Shown: positions 8,558 through 17,557 of the stretch, piece after piece
Position numbering within the stretch: the stretch's first letter is position 1
Layout of the letters: the number at the start of each line of letters is the position of its first letter
Origin: AP-15 sp963818695
Lineage (GTDB): Bacteria > Pseudomonadota > Alphaproteobacteria > ATCC43930 > CGMCC-115725
Direction: 5' to 3'
DNA: 64,000 nucleotides
Assembly (NCBI GenBank): GCA_963818695.1
Contig: CAWFTG010000006.1
Span: 166,751 to 230,750, forward strand
The notes under the pieces: generated by a model
Told to the model about the DNA's origin: nothing
Seen by the model: the letters and a program-made list of their open reading frames with translations, nothing else
Database searches by the model: none
Translations under genes and position numbers: made by a program

Positions 8558-11247
8558 CGTCACCCGAAGCACTGCTCGCCGCGGCAAAACAGGAAGGCCG
8601 CGGACGTCTGAAGATTTTTCTCGGTGCCGCACCAGGCGTCGGCAAGACCTACGAGATGTTGCTGTCCGCGCAAGCCAAGCGGCGCGACGGGGTCGATGTG
8701 GTCGTCGGTGTTGTCGAGTCGCACGGCAGACCCGAGACCGAAGCGCTCGTCGAAGGCCTCGAGGTCATCCCAAGGGAGCAGGTCGAATACAAGGGCCACA
8801 TCCTTGCCGAGATGGATCTCGACGCGATCCTGAAGCGGCGCCCTCAACTGATTTTGGTCGACGAACTCGCACACACCAACGCCCCCGGCAGCAGGCATCC
8901 CAAGCGCTACCTTGATGTCGAGGAGCTGATTGCCGCCGGCATTGATGTCTTCGCAACGCTGAATATCCAGCATGTCGAAAGCCTTAACGACGTCGTTGCC
9001 AAGATTACCCGGATCCGCGTGCGCGAGACGGTGCCCGACAGCATCCTCGACCAGGCGGACGACATCGAGGTCGTCGATCTCTCCCCGGAAGATCTGATCA
9101 AGCGCCTGCGCGAGGGTAAGGTCTATGTGCCGCAGCAGGCAGAACGGGCGATACGCCACTACTTCTCGGCCGGCAACCTCACCGCACTGCGCGAACTGGC
9201 GCTGCGCCGCACCGCCCAGCGGGTCGACGAGCAACTGCTGTCGCATATGCGGGCGCATGCGATTTCCGGCCCCTGGGCGGCGGGAGAGCGGATCCTTGTC
9301 TGTGTCAGCGAAGCTCCGAGCACCGCGGGGTTGATCCGCTATGCGCGGCGGGTGGCGGATCACCTGCGAGCCCCTTGGACCGCGATCTATGTCGAGACCG
9401 CCCGGACACAGCGTCTCAACGACGCCGAGCGCGACCGCATCGCCGATTTTCTACGCCTCGCCGAGCGGCTCGGCGCGTCGACGATCACGATCCCGGGCCG
9501 CAACATTGCCGAGGAGGTCCTTGCCTACGCGACGGCGAACAATATTACCCAGATCGTCATCGGAAAATCCGATCGCTCGCCGTGGTTCGAGATGATCCAC
9601 GGCTCCGTCGTGCACCAGCTCGTGCGCAAGACGGGGCAGATCAGTGTTCATGTGATCTCGGCCGACGATAGCGAACCTGTGCCGCCCAAATCTGTCCAGA
9701 CCCGCCCGAAACTCGAGCCGATCCGCATCGAGCCTTATCTCGGCAGCGCCGTCGCCGTCGCCATTGCCCTGAGTATCGGCCTCCTGCTCAAACAGTTCAT
9801 CGCGGTCCAGAGCGTCTCGCTCGTGTTTTTAACTGCGGTTCTTGCCTCTGCGATTGCCTGGGGCCTGTGGCCGTCGCTATTCACGGCAATTCTGAGTATG
9901 CTCGCTTATAATTTCTTTTTTATGCCACCGCTTTACACCTTTACCGTCGGGGATCCCGAGAATGTTCTCGCTTTATTTTTCTTTTTAATTGTCGCGATAA
10001 TTGTTAGTAATCTTACCGCGAGAACACGCAGCCAAATTGTGACGGCGCGATCACGGGCAAAGACGACGGCTGAACTCTACGCCTTTAGCCGCAAGGTTGC
10101 CGGTATCGGCGCGTTGGACGACTTGCTGTGGGCGACCGCCTATCAGATCTCGTCGATGCTGAATGTCCGAACGGTTCTGTTGACGCCGCTAAAGGAGGGA
10201 GAGGGCCTCGAAGTTGCTTCAGGTTACCCGCCCGAGGACCAGCTCGACGCCGCCGATATGGCAGCGGCGCGCTGGACCTGGGAGCACAATCGGGCGGCCG
10301 GGCGCGGTGCCGACACCTTGCCCGGCGGCAAGCGGTTGTTCTTACCGCTGCGCACCGGCAGCGGCCCGGTCGGCGTGATTGGGATCGACCGTGATACGGC
10401 CGGGCCGTTGCTAACGCCGGATGACCGGCGGCTGCTCGACGCACTGTGCGACCAAGCGGCGGTGGCGATCGAACGGATTTCGCTCGCCAAGGGGCTCGAC
10501 GAGGCTCGCGTGTTGGCCGAGACCGAGCGGCTGCGCGCGGCGCTCCTGACCTCGATCTCGCACGATCTGCGAACGCCGCTTGCCTCGATCCTTGGCACCG
10601 TCTCGAGCTTGCGCAGTTTTCCGGAGAAATACGGTGAGGCCGAACGCGAAGAGCTGCTCGGCACCCTGCAGGAAGAAGCCGAGCGCCTGAACCGGTTCGT
10701 CGCCAATCTCCTCGACATGACGCGTCTCGAATCCGGCGCCGTCGAGCTCAAGCTCGAATTGATCGACGTCGCCGAGATCGTCGGCTCGGCGTTGCAGCGG
10801 GCGGGAAATGTGCTTGCGGGCCACCGAGTCGACGTGAATATCGCGCCTGCGTTGCCGATGCTGCGACTCGATGCGGTCCTGTTCGAGCAAGTGTTGTTCA
10901 ATCTTCTCGACAACGCGGCGAAATACTCGCCTGCGGGCAGCAGAATCGAGATTCGCGCGACCCGCGACGGGGAACTCGTGGAGATCGAGGTCGTCGACGA
11001 GGGGCCTGGAATACCACCCGCCGATTTCGAGCGCATCTTCGACAAGTTCTACCGGGTCCAGGCGCAGGACCGCCGGCGGGCGGGCACCGGCCTCGGTCTG
11101 GCGATCTGCCGCGGGTTTGTCGAGGCGCTCGGCGGATGGATCGTCGCGCGCAACCGGCGCGACCGTTCCGGTGCGGTGTTGACGATCCGCATGCCGGTCG
11201 TGCCGGAGCTTCCTGCGACACGAGAGGCGGAATTGGCGCATGGCTAA
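8536..11247 (+). CDS. kdpD: Osmosensitive K+ channel sensor histidine kinase KdpD
   Basis: The 903 residues carry the full KdpD plan: an N-terminal KdpD domain with Walker A GAAPGVGKT (30-38) and Walker B LILVDELAHTN (from ~105); a universal-stress-protein-like domain from ~251; four closely spaced TM helices (~397-495); a GAF-like region; HisKA with SISHDLRTPL (phospho-acceptor His676); and an ATPase domain with NLLDNAAKYS, DEGPGIP and GTGLGLAI. It senses K+ limitation or osmotic stress and phosphorylates KdpE. It overlaps kdpE by 8 bases. Unusually, no kdpFABC pump genes lie beside it; the K+ transporter kup follows instead. Confidence 0.97.
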   Translation: MAEREGRPSPEALLAAAKQEGRGRLKIFLGAAPGVGKTYEMLLSAQAKRRDGVDVVVGVVESHGRPETEALVEGLEVIPREQVEYKGHILAEMDLDAILKRRPQLILVDELAHTNAPGSRHPKRYLDVEELIAAGIDVFATLNIQHVESLNDVVAKITRIRVRETVPDSILDQADDIEVVDLSPEDLIKRLREGKVYVPQQAERAIRHYFSAGNLTALRELALRRTAQRVDEQLLSHMRAHAISGPWAAGERILVCVSEAPSTAGLIRYARRVADHLRAPWTAIYVETARTQRLNDAERDRIADFLRLAERLGASTITIPGRNIAEEVLAYATANNITQIVIGKSDRSPWFEMIHGSVVHQLVRKTGQISVHVISADDSEPVPPKSVQTRPKLEPIRIEPYLGSAVAVAIALSIGLLLKQFIAVQSVSLVFLTAVLASAIAWGLWPSLFTAILSMLAYNFFFMPPLYTFTVGDPENVLALFFFLIVAIIVSNLTARTRSQIVTARSRAKTTAELYAFSRKVAGIGALDDLLWATAYQISSMLNVRTVLLTPLKEGEGLEVASGYPPEDQLDAADMAAARWTWEHNRAAGRGADTLPGGKRLFLPLRTGSGPVGVIGIDRDTAGPLLTPDDRRLLDALCDQAAVAIERISLAKGLDEARVLAETERLRAALLTSISHDLRTPLASILGTVSSLRSFPEKYGEAEREELLGTLQEEAERLNRFVANLLDMTRLESGAVELKLELIDVAEIVGSALQRAGNVLAGHRVDVNIAPALPMLRLDAVLFEQVLFNLLDNAAKYSPAGSRIEIRATRDGELVEIEVVDEGPGIPPADFERIFDKFYRVQAQDRRRAGTGLGLAICRGFVEALGGWIVARNRRDRSGAVLTIRMPVVPELPATREAELAHG

Positions 11248-11944
11248 TGCCTACACCGTCCTGGTCGTCGACGACGAGCCGCCGATCCGGCGGTTTTTGC
11301 GCACCAGTCTCGGCGCTTCCGGTTATCGGATCGTCGAGGCGGAAGATGCCGCGGGAGCCATGCGCTTGCTGGCAGCCGAGAAGCCGGACCTGGTGATCCT
11401 CGATCTCGGTCTCCCGGATAAAAGCGGGCTGGAACTGATCAGCGAGATCCGCAAAACGTCGGTGGTGCCGATCGTCGTGCTGTCGGCGCGTCACGACGAA
11501 CGGTCGATGGTCGAGGCGCTAGACCTTGGCGCCGACGATTATGTCGGCAAGCCTTTCGGCATGGCCGAGGTGATGGCGCGAATGCGCGCCGCGCTGCGTC
11601 ACGCCTTCCAGGCGCAGGGAGAACTGCCGATTTTTGTTTCGGGCGACCTGACGGTCGACCTGGTCCGCCGCCACGTTACGCGCGGCAGCCAGGAGGTAAA
11701 GCTGTCCCCGAAGGAATTCGACCTGCTGCGTCATCTTGTGATGCATGCCGGCAAGGTGCTGACACATCGCCATTTGCTACGCGAGGTGTGGGGCCCGGCC
11801 CAATCCGAAGAGGTGCAGTATCTGCGGGTCTTTATCCGCGGGCTGCGGCAAAAACTCGAACCCGACCCGACCCGCCCAACCCACATCCTGACCGAACTCG
11901 GCGTCGGCTACCGCCTGCAGCTCCCGCCCGAGCAGCGCGTCTGA
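11240..11944 (+). CDS. kdpE: KDP operon transcriptional response regulator KdpE
   Basis: This 234-residue OmpR/PhoB-type regulator has a receiver domain with the acidic pair D11-D12, phospho-acceptor D55 and K104, and a winged-helix DNA-binding domain from ~130 (KLSPKEFDLLRHLV, LTHRHLLREVWG, YLRVFIRGLRQKLEPDP). The ATG at 11240 lies within the end of kdpD, so the two are translationally coupled and form one two-component system. The family normally activates kdpFABC. With no such genes here, the nearest candidate target is kup 116 bases downstream, which is an inference. Confidence 0.97.
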   Translation: MANAYTVLVVDDEPPIRRFLRTSLGASGYRIVEAEDAAGAMRLLAAEKPDLVILDLGLPDKSGLELISEIRKTSVVPIVVLSARHDERSMVEALDLGADDYVGKPFGMAEVMARMRAALRHAFQAQGELPIFVSGDLTVDLVRRHVTRGSQEVKLSPKEFDLLRHLVMHAGKVLTHRHLLREVWGPAQSEEVQYLRVFIRGLRQKLEPDPTRPTHILTELGVGYRLQLPPEQRV

Positions 11945-12060
11945 ACGGACGATAACGCGACGCAAAGCCGCCCTCCTCTGGTCTTTACGCCGCGAACCAA
12001 AATCTTTATCGGTTGTTGGCATCGAACGGCGCCAATCCACACCGGATCTTAATTTGGCTC

Positions 12061-14013
12061 ATGTGGAGTGGCGGCGCGGAGTTATGCGCTGTGCCGGCGG
12101 ACCGGATCCACCCATTGCAGCTAGACGCGCCCGCACGACGTAGCGGATTTCAACTGAGCGCTGGTTCGAGCCTGACACTCGCCGCGCTCGGCGTCGTATT
12201 CGGCGACATCGGCACTTCCCCGCTCTACGCCGTCCGGCAGTCGCTGATCGATTTCGGCGACATGAGCGAGCACGCCATCCTCGGCGCGCTCTCGCTCATC
12301 GTTTGGGCCTTGGTGCTCATCGTCATGGTCAAATACGTCGTCGTCATCATGCGGGCCGACAACCGCGGCGAGGGCGGGCTGTTGGCCCTGACCGCTTTGG
12401 TGCTGCGCCGGACTAATCGGGCGCATAAGCGATTTCTCTGGATCATGGCAGCGGGTCTGGTCGGCGCCGCGCTGTTCTACGGCGACGGTGTCATCACTCC
12501 CGCCATCTCGGTGCTGAGCGCGGTGGAGGGGCTGAAAGTGGCGACGCCGTTTTTTGATCCCTACGTCGTTCCGATCTCGGTGGTTCTCCTGACCGGCTTG
12601 TTTTTGATGCAACGCCGCGGAACGGCGGCAGTTGGGAGACTTTTCGGACCGGTGATGCTGGTGTGGTTCGTGGTGCTGGGGTTGCTCGGCATATGGAGCA
12701 TTATGCACCACCCGCGCATCCTTTTGGCGCTCAATCCGATCCATGGATTTGCGCTGCTTCTCGATGCGCCGTCGCGCGGTTTTTACATGCTCGGAGCAGT
12801 TTTCCTTGCTGTGACCGGTGCCGAGACTCTCTACGCCGATATGGGGCATTTTGGCCGGAACGCTCTGCGGACGGCCTGGGTCGGGCTCGTCTTTCCGGCG
12901 CTCTTGCTGAACTATTTCGGACAAGGCGGGGTGCTGCTCGGCAATCCCGGTGCCCTCGAGCACCCCTTTTATCGCCTGGTGCCCGACTGGGGTCTCTATC
13001 CGCTGGTGGGTTTAGCGACGGTCGCGACGATCATAGCCTCACAGGCGGTGATCTCGGGCGCGTTCTCGATAACTCGCCAGGCGGTTCAGCTGGGCTATCT
13101 GCCGCGGCTGCAGGTACGGCACACCTCGGAGCAGGAGATCGGACAAGTTTACGTGCCGCGCATCAACAGCGCCCTGCTGGTCGCGGTCGTCATCCTCGTG
13201 GTCGGGTTCCGGTCATCCGACAATCTCGGCGCCGCCTACGGCATCGCGGTCAGCGGCATGATGGCCATAACAACGGGTTTGGCCTTTCTGTACATGCGCA
13301 GCCGGGGCTGGAGCCTCGCCGTCGCAGTACCGGTCTTTGCCGCCTTCGGCATCATCGACCTTACCTTCTTCAGCGCCAATTTGTTGAAGATTGCCGAGGG
13401 CGGCTGGTTTCCGGTCATTGTCGCCATCGTCGTGTTCACACTGATGGGAACGTGGTGGCGCGGCCGGAGGATACTGGCCGAATTGCGCAGCCGCGACGCG
13501 CTGCCGCTTCGCGATTTCGTCGGGCGTCTCGATCCTGAAAAGCCGGCCCGCGTTCCGGGAACGGCTATTTTTATGACCCGCGACCTGATGCATGTCCCGG
13601 TCGCATTGCTGCATGCCCTCAAGCACTACAAGGTGCTGCACGAGCGCGTCGTGATGATGCAGGTCGAGACCGAGGACGTGCCGCATGTAGCGGACGAGCA
13701 GCGGCTCGAAATCTGCGAGCTCGGCAAGGGTTTTTATACGATCCGCATCCGCTACGGGTTCATGGACGAACCGAATATCCTGCGCGCCCTCGCGCAATGC
13801 CGGGTCGGCGGCTTCCGCTTTAACCTGATGGATACCTCGTTCATTATCGGGCGCGAAAAGCTGCGGCAGCGACCGCGTCCACAACATAAGGGATTGTGGC
13901 GCTGGCGTGATGCACTTTTCATTCTGATGTCGAATAATACGCTCGACGCGACGGAGTTCTTTCGGATCCCCCCGAACCGCGTCGTCGAGCTCGGCGGTCA
14001 AATCGAAATCTAA
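12061..14013 (+). CDS. kup: Low-affinity potassium transporter Kup
   Basis: The protein has about 650 residues with twelve hydrophobic segments and a hydrophilic C-terminal domain. Signatures are LAALGVVFGDIGTSPLYAVR near the N-terminus, MRADNRGEGGLLAL, FYGDGVITPAISVLSAVEGL, and the ITRQAVQLGYLPRL stretch. It is a K+/H+ symporter of the inner membrane. The frame stays open back to a TTG at 12013, but that would add atypical residues; ATG 12061 or GTG 12091 (GGAG nine bases ahead) are the likely starts. Being next to kdpDE, it may be under their control. Many alphaproteobacteria carry several kup copies, so this need not be the only one. Confidence 0.95.
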   Translation: MWSGGAELCAVPADRIHPLQLDAPARRSGFQLSAGSSLTLAALGVVFGDIGTSPLYAVRQSLIDFGDMSEHAILGALSLIVWALVLIVMVKYVVVIMRADNRGEGGLLALTALVLRRTNRAHKRFLWIMAAGLVGAALFYGDGVITPAISVLSAVEGLKVATPFFDPYVVPISVVLLTGLFLMQRRGTAAVGRLFGPVMLVWFVVLGLLGIWSIMHHPRILLALNPIHGFALLLDAPSRGFYMLGAVFLAVTGAETLYADMGHFGRNALRTAWVGLVFPALLLNYFGQGGVLLGNPGALEHPFYRLVPDWGLYPLVGLATVATIIASQAVISGAFSITRQAVQLGYLPRLQVRHTSEQEIGQVYVPRINSALLVAVVILVVGFRSSDNLGAAYGIAVSGMMAITTGLAFLYMRSRGWSLAVAVPVFAAFGIIDLTFFSANLLKIAEGGWFPVIVAIVVFTLMGTWWRGRRILAELRSRDALPLRDFVGRLDPEKPARVPGTAIFMTRDLMHVPVALLHALKHYKVLHERVVMMQVETEDVPHVADEQRLEICELGKGFYTIRIRYGFMDEPNILRALAQCRVGGFRFNLMDTSFIIGREKLRQRPRPQHKGLWRWRDALFILMSNNTLDATEFFRIPPNRVVELGGQIEI

Positions 14014-14121
14014 GCGAAACGAACCGTCGCTGGTTTTCTTTCACGTTGGCCGGCGGAGCGATCAGGTTCGTTCCGCATGCTTATCTGTTCCAACTTAAGG
14101 ATAGCTGAGGGTCCTCTCGCT

Positions 14122-14697
14122 GTGAACACCATGGAAACGGCGTTGCCGGAAATCAAAGTCGTAATGCCGCAGCGCATCGGCGACATACGGGGGTTTTTCT
14201 CCGAGGTGTGGAACGCGCGCGATTTCACCTCGGCCGGGATCGACGCTGTTTTCGTGCAGGACAACCACGTCCGCAACCCCCTGAAGGGGACATTGCGCGG
14301 GCTGCATTACCAGGTGCCGCCGGCGGCGCAGGGCAAGCTCGTGCGGGTGACGCGCGGGGCGATTTTCGATGTCGCTGTCGACATCCGGCAGGGTTCCCCC
14401 AGATTCGGGCACCATGCGGCTGCGGTGCTGACCGCCGACAACTGGTACCAGCTGTGGATACCGCCGGGATTTGCCCATGGCTACTGCACGCTCGAGGAAG
14501 ATACCGAGGTGCAATACAAGACGACGGACTTTTACAGCCCGGCCCATGATCGCGGCATCGCCTGGCACGATCCGGTGCTGATGATCACCTGGCCCGTCAC
14601 GGCCGAAACGGCGATCGTGTCGGAGCGCGACCGGGCTCTACCGCGCCTTTCCGAGCAATCCGATCTGTTCGAGTACACCAAACCGGATGCGCCCTAG
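14122..14697 (+). CDS. rfbC: dTDP-4-dehydrorhamnose 3,5-epimerase
   Basis: This cupin-fold enzyme interconverts dTDP-4-keto-6-deoxyglucose and dTDP-4-keto-rhamnose in rhamnose synthesis. It shows IGDIRGFFSEVWN, QDNHVRNPLKGTLRGLHYQ (including the catalytic His), the KLVRVTRGAIFDVAVDIR strand and IPPGFAHGYCTLEEDTEVQY. About 191 residues matches the family if translation starts at GTG 14122 (GAGGG about ten bases ahead); the open frame goes back to 14077. The other rfb genes (rfbA, rfbB, rfbD) are not nearby, so it is a solitary copy, possibly for surface-polysaccharide precursors. Confidence 0.92.
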   Translation: MNTMETALPEIKVVMPQRIGDIRGFFSEVWNARDFTSAGIDAVFVQDNHVRNPLKGTLRGLHYQVPPAAQGKLVRVTRGAIFDVAVDIRQGSPRFGHHAAAVLTADNWYQLWIPPGFAHGYCTLEEDTEVQYKTTDFYSPAHDRGIAWHDPVLMITWPVTAETAIVSERDRALPRLSEQSDLFEYTKPDAP

Positions 14698-14765
14698 CCC
14701 GAATTTTGCGATGAGGCACGGGTCTCTTCTTTGGGGCAAAACGCATCTTGTGATATCGCAGCTCG

Positions 14766-15848
14766 ATGAGAGAACTCGCGCTCGACGATGTTGAGGCGCT
14801 GGCGGTCGGCGCCTGGATCCTCGGCACCGGGGGCGGCGGCAGCCCCTATCTGGGGCTCCTCAACATGCGGCGGCTCTATGCCGAGAGACATCGCGTCTTG
14901 CTGGTGTCACCGCTCGACCTTGCGGACGAAAATTGGGTGGCAGTGGTCTCCAATATGGGGGCGCCGCTCGTCGGCCAGGAGCGGCTCGCCGATAGCCGCA
15001 ACATCGCCCGCGCCGTCGAAATTCAGCAACGGTTGCTCGGATCGAAGTTCGGCGCCGTGATGCCGCTCGAGATCGGCGGCGGCAACGGCATTCAGCCGCT
15101 GATGGCGGCGGCCCATCTCGGGCTTCCGGTCGTCGACGCCGACACGATGGGCCGCGCCTATCCCGAAGCGCAGATGACCAGCGTCGCAGTCGGTGATCTT
15201 CGCCCCTATCCTTGCGTGCTCTACGATCCGCGCGGCATCGAGGCGGTGGTGACCAAGGTCCCGAGCTGGAAATGGATGGAGCGGGTCAGCCGCAAGATCT
15301 GCGTCGAGCTCGGCTCGATCGCCTCGACCTGCAAGGCGCCGCGCACCGGGCGCGAGGTCAAGGATTGGGGCATTCATTTCACTGTGACGAAAGCGATCGG
15401 CATCGGCCGCCGCGTGCGGCAAGCGCAGCGGCATCACGAGGACCCGGTGGACGCGATCCTCGACGAAGGGCACGGCAAGCTCATCTTCCGAGGCAAGGTG
15501 ATCGATGTCACCCGCCGCACGACGGAGGGGTTTCTGCGTGGCCGGGCATTGATCGAAGGCCTCGATGAAGACCGCGGATCGCGGCTCGATATCGCGTTCC
15601 AGAACGAATGGGTCGTGGCTTGGCGCGACGAGGCGCCGATTGCGATGGCGCCCGAACTGATCTGCGTGCTGGACACCTTATCGGGCGAAGCGTTTGGCAC
15701 GGAAACCATCGGGTATGGCCGGCGGGTCTCCGTGGTGGTGCTTCCCGCGCCTCCGGTTTTCCTGACGCCGAAGGGGCTCCAGCACGTCGGCCCGCGCGCC
15801 TTCGGCTATGACCTCGATTTCCGCTCCGTCTTCGACCAGGGCGCATAA
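14766..15848 (+). CDS. DUF917 domain protein
   Basis: The 360 residues match the DUF917 family, which almost always travels with hydantoinase/oxoprolinase (HyuA-like) genes. Typical features are the N-terminal DDVEALAVGAWILGTGGGGS, VSNMGAPLVGQERL, IGGGNGIQPLMAAA, VVDADTMGRAYPE and a C-terminal EAFGTETIGYGRRVSV stretch. The gene lies 21 bases before a HyuA-type gene, with a small duplication in the gap, so the pair is probably an operon. The biochemical role of DUF917 is not known to me; partnership in an ATP-dependent amide or lactam hydrolysis is inferred from context. Confidence 0.85.
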   Translation: MRELALDDVEALAVGAWILGTGGGGSPYLGLLNMRRLYAERHRVLLVSPLDLADENWVAVVSNMGAPLVGQERLADSRNIARAVEIQQRLLGSKFGAVMPLEIGGGNGIQPLMAAAHLGLPVVDADTMGRAYPEAQMTSVAVGDLRPYPCVLYDPRGIEAVVTKVPSWKWMERVSRKICVELGSIASTCKAPRTGREVKDWGIHFTVTKAIGIGRRVRQAQRHHEDPVDAILDEGHGKLIFRGKVIDVTRRTTEGFLRGRALIEGLDEDRGSRLDIAFQNEWVVAWRDEAPIAMAPELICVLDTLSGEAFGTETIGYGRRVSVVVLPAPPVFLTPKGLQHVGPRAFGYDLDFRSVFDQGA

Positions 15849-15872
15849 GCTGATGGGGCGCATAAGCTGATG
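15841..15872 (+). repeat. Tandem 15-bp duplication across a stop/start junction
   Basis: GCGCATAAGCTGATG occurs at 15841-15855 and again at 15858-15872, separated by GG. The first copy contains the TAA stop of the DUF917 gene (15846-15848) and the second carries the ATG start (15870) of the hydantoinase gene. The duplication sets their spacing and leaves an out-of-frame ATG at 15853. Confidence 0.85.
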
Positions 15873-17429
15873 CGGCGGATCGGCATCGATGTCGGCGGCA
15901 CCAATACGGATGCTGTTATGCTCGAGGACGGGAGGGTGGCGCACGCCGTCAAGACGTCGACCACGACCGATGTCACCACCGGCATCGTGACGGCGCTCGC
16001 AGAGCTGACGCGCCGCCCAGAAATCGCGCGCAACAGGATCGATGGCGTCGTGATCGGCACGACCCATTTCGTCAACGCTGTCGTACAGCGCCGTGATCTG
16101 GCGCGCGTCGCCGCGGTGCGGATCGGGTTGCCTGCGAGCGCCTCGCTGCCGCCGTTTTGCGACTGGCCCGCGGATCTTGCCGAGCGGGTCTGCGGCCAAG
16201 TCTTCATGATCGAAGGCGGGCACGATTACGACGGCCGCCCAATCGTGCCGTTCGACGAAATCGCCATGCTGCGGGTCGCGCGGCAGATCCGTGCCAGCGG
16301 AATCCGGTCGGTGGCGATCGCCGCAATTTTCTCGCCGCTCGACCCCAGCTGTGAGGAGCGCGCGCGGGCGATCCTGTCCGAGGAGTGTCCGGATGCTTCT
16401 GTCACAGTGTCCCACCGCCTCGGCCGCATCGGTCTTCTGGAACGCGAGAATGCCGCGCTCCTCAACGGTGCGCTGATCGATCTCGCCCGGGCGACAATAG
16501 CGGGATTCACCGCCGCGGCGCGCGGGGTCGCGGCTCCGCTCTATTTGACGCAGAATGACGGGACGATGATGCAGGCCGAGACGGCTGCCGCGCTGCCGGT
16601 CATGAGCTTTGCCTCGGGTGCCACGAACTCGATGCGCGGCGCGGCCTTCCTCTCGGGGCGCACAGACGCAATGGTGATCGATGTCGGCGGTACGACGACC
16701 GATATCGGCCAGTTGCGCCGTGGTTTTCCGCGCGAGGCGAACTCGGTTGTCGAAGTAGGCGGCGTGCGAACCTTGTTCCGCATGCCGGACCTGTTGTCGA
16801 TCGCGCTTGGCGGCGGGAGCCTTGTCTCGGCCGATCCCGTTTCGGTCGGACCGGAAAGCGTCGGTTACCGGCTGACCGAACAGGGACTGGTCTTCGGCGG
16901 CAATACGATGACTGCGACCGATGTCGCGGTCGCAGCCGGTCTCGCTCGAATCGGCGACGATCGAGCTGTCGCGGAACTCCCGCGGAATTTTGTGCAAAGG
17001 GCGCTGGACCTGGCGTGGGCAAAAATCGAGGACTCGGTCGACAGGATGAAGACCGACGCTCGCGAATTGCCACTGATTGCCGTAGGCGGCGGCGCGTTCT
17101 TGGTGCCCGACCGCATCGCCGGTATTTCGCAAGTGATCCATGTGCCGCATGGCGACTGCGCCAATGCCGTCGGCGCCGCGATTGCCCAGGTGAGCGGCGA
17201 AACCGACCAGGTCTATCGCGAACTCAGCCGCGAAGAAGCGATAGCGGTAGCCGAAGCGCAGGCCAGAGAACGCGCGATCGTCGCCGGTGCCGAGCGCGGG
17301 ACGCTCCAAACGGTCGATGTCGAAGACATTCCGCTCGCTTATCTGCCGGGCAATGCCCTCAGGGTGCGGGTGCGCGTCGCCGGCGAATTGGCTTCATCAG
17401 CAAATCAGAATGGATCGTGGTCGCAATAG
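15870..17429 (+). CDS. Hydantoinase/oxoprolinase family protein (HyuA-like)
   Basis: The 519 residues belong to the ASKHA-fold HyuA/acetone-carboxylase-alpha group. Seen are GIDVGGTNTDAVMLEDG at the start (phosphate 1 loop), VIGTTHFVNAVVQR, the SHRLGRIGLLERENAALLNG stretch, DAMVIDVGGTTTDIG (second phosphate loop), IALGGGSLV and LIAVGGGAF. Members use ATP to open cyclic amides such as hydantoins or 5-oxoproline. The preceding DUF917 gene is a standard partner; a HyuB-type second subunit is absent, as in many DUF917-linked copies. The Tat-exported amidohydrolase follows 128 bases later. Confidence 0.88.
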   Translation: MRRIGIDVGGTNTDAVMLEDGRVAHAVKTSTTTDVTTGIVTALAELTRRPEIARNRIDGVVIGTTHFVNAVVQRRDLARVAAVRIGLPASASLPPFCDWPADLAERVCGQVFMIEGGHDYDGRPIVPFDEIAMLRVARQIRASGIRSVAIAAIFSPLDPSCEERARAILSEECPDASVTVSHRLGRIGLLERENAALLNGALIDLARATIAGFTAAARGVAAPLYLTQNDGTMMQAETAAALPVMSFASGATNSMRGAAFLSGRTDAMVIDVGGTTTDIGQLRRGFPREANSVVEVGGVRTLFRMPDLLSIALGGGSLVSADPVSVGPESVGYRLTEQGLVFGGNTMTATDVAVAAGLARIGDDRAVAELPRNFVQRALDLAWAKIEDSVDRMKTDARELPLIAVGGGAFLVPDRIAGISQVIHVPHGDCANAVGAAIAQVSGETDQVYRELSREEAIAVAEAQARERAIVAGAERGTLQTVDVEDIPLAYLPGNALRVRVRVAGELASSANQNGSWSQ

Positions 17430-17557
17430 ACAAAACCAAGCTGGACGATGTTCATCGTCAGAAGATCGGGATTAAGTAACCTCAGTGAGGCGAATGATTG
17501 CGGCGATCCGCCCGTTCATAATCGCCCGCGTACTCGGGATCCGAGCCTCGATGGAGC

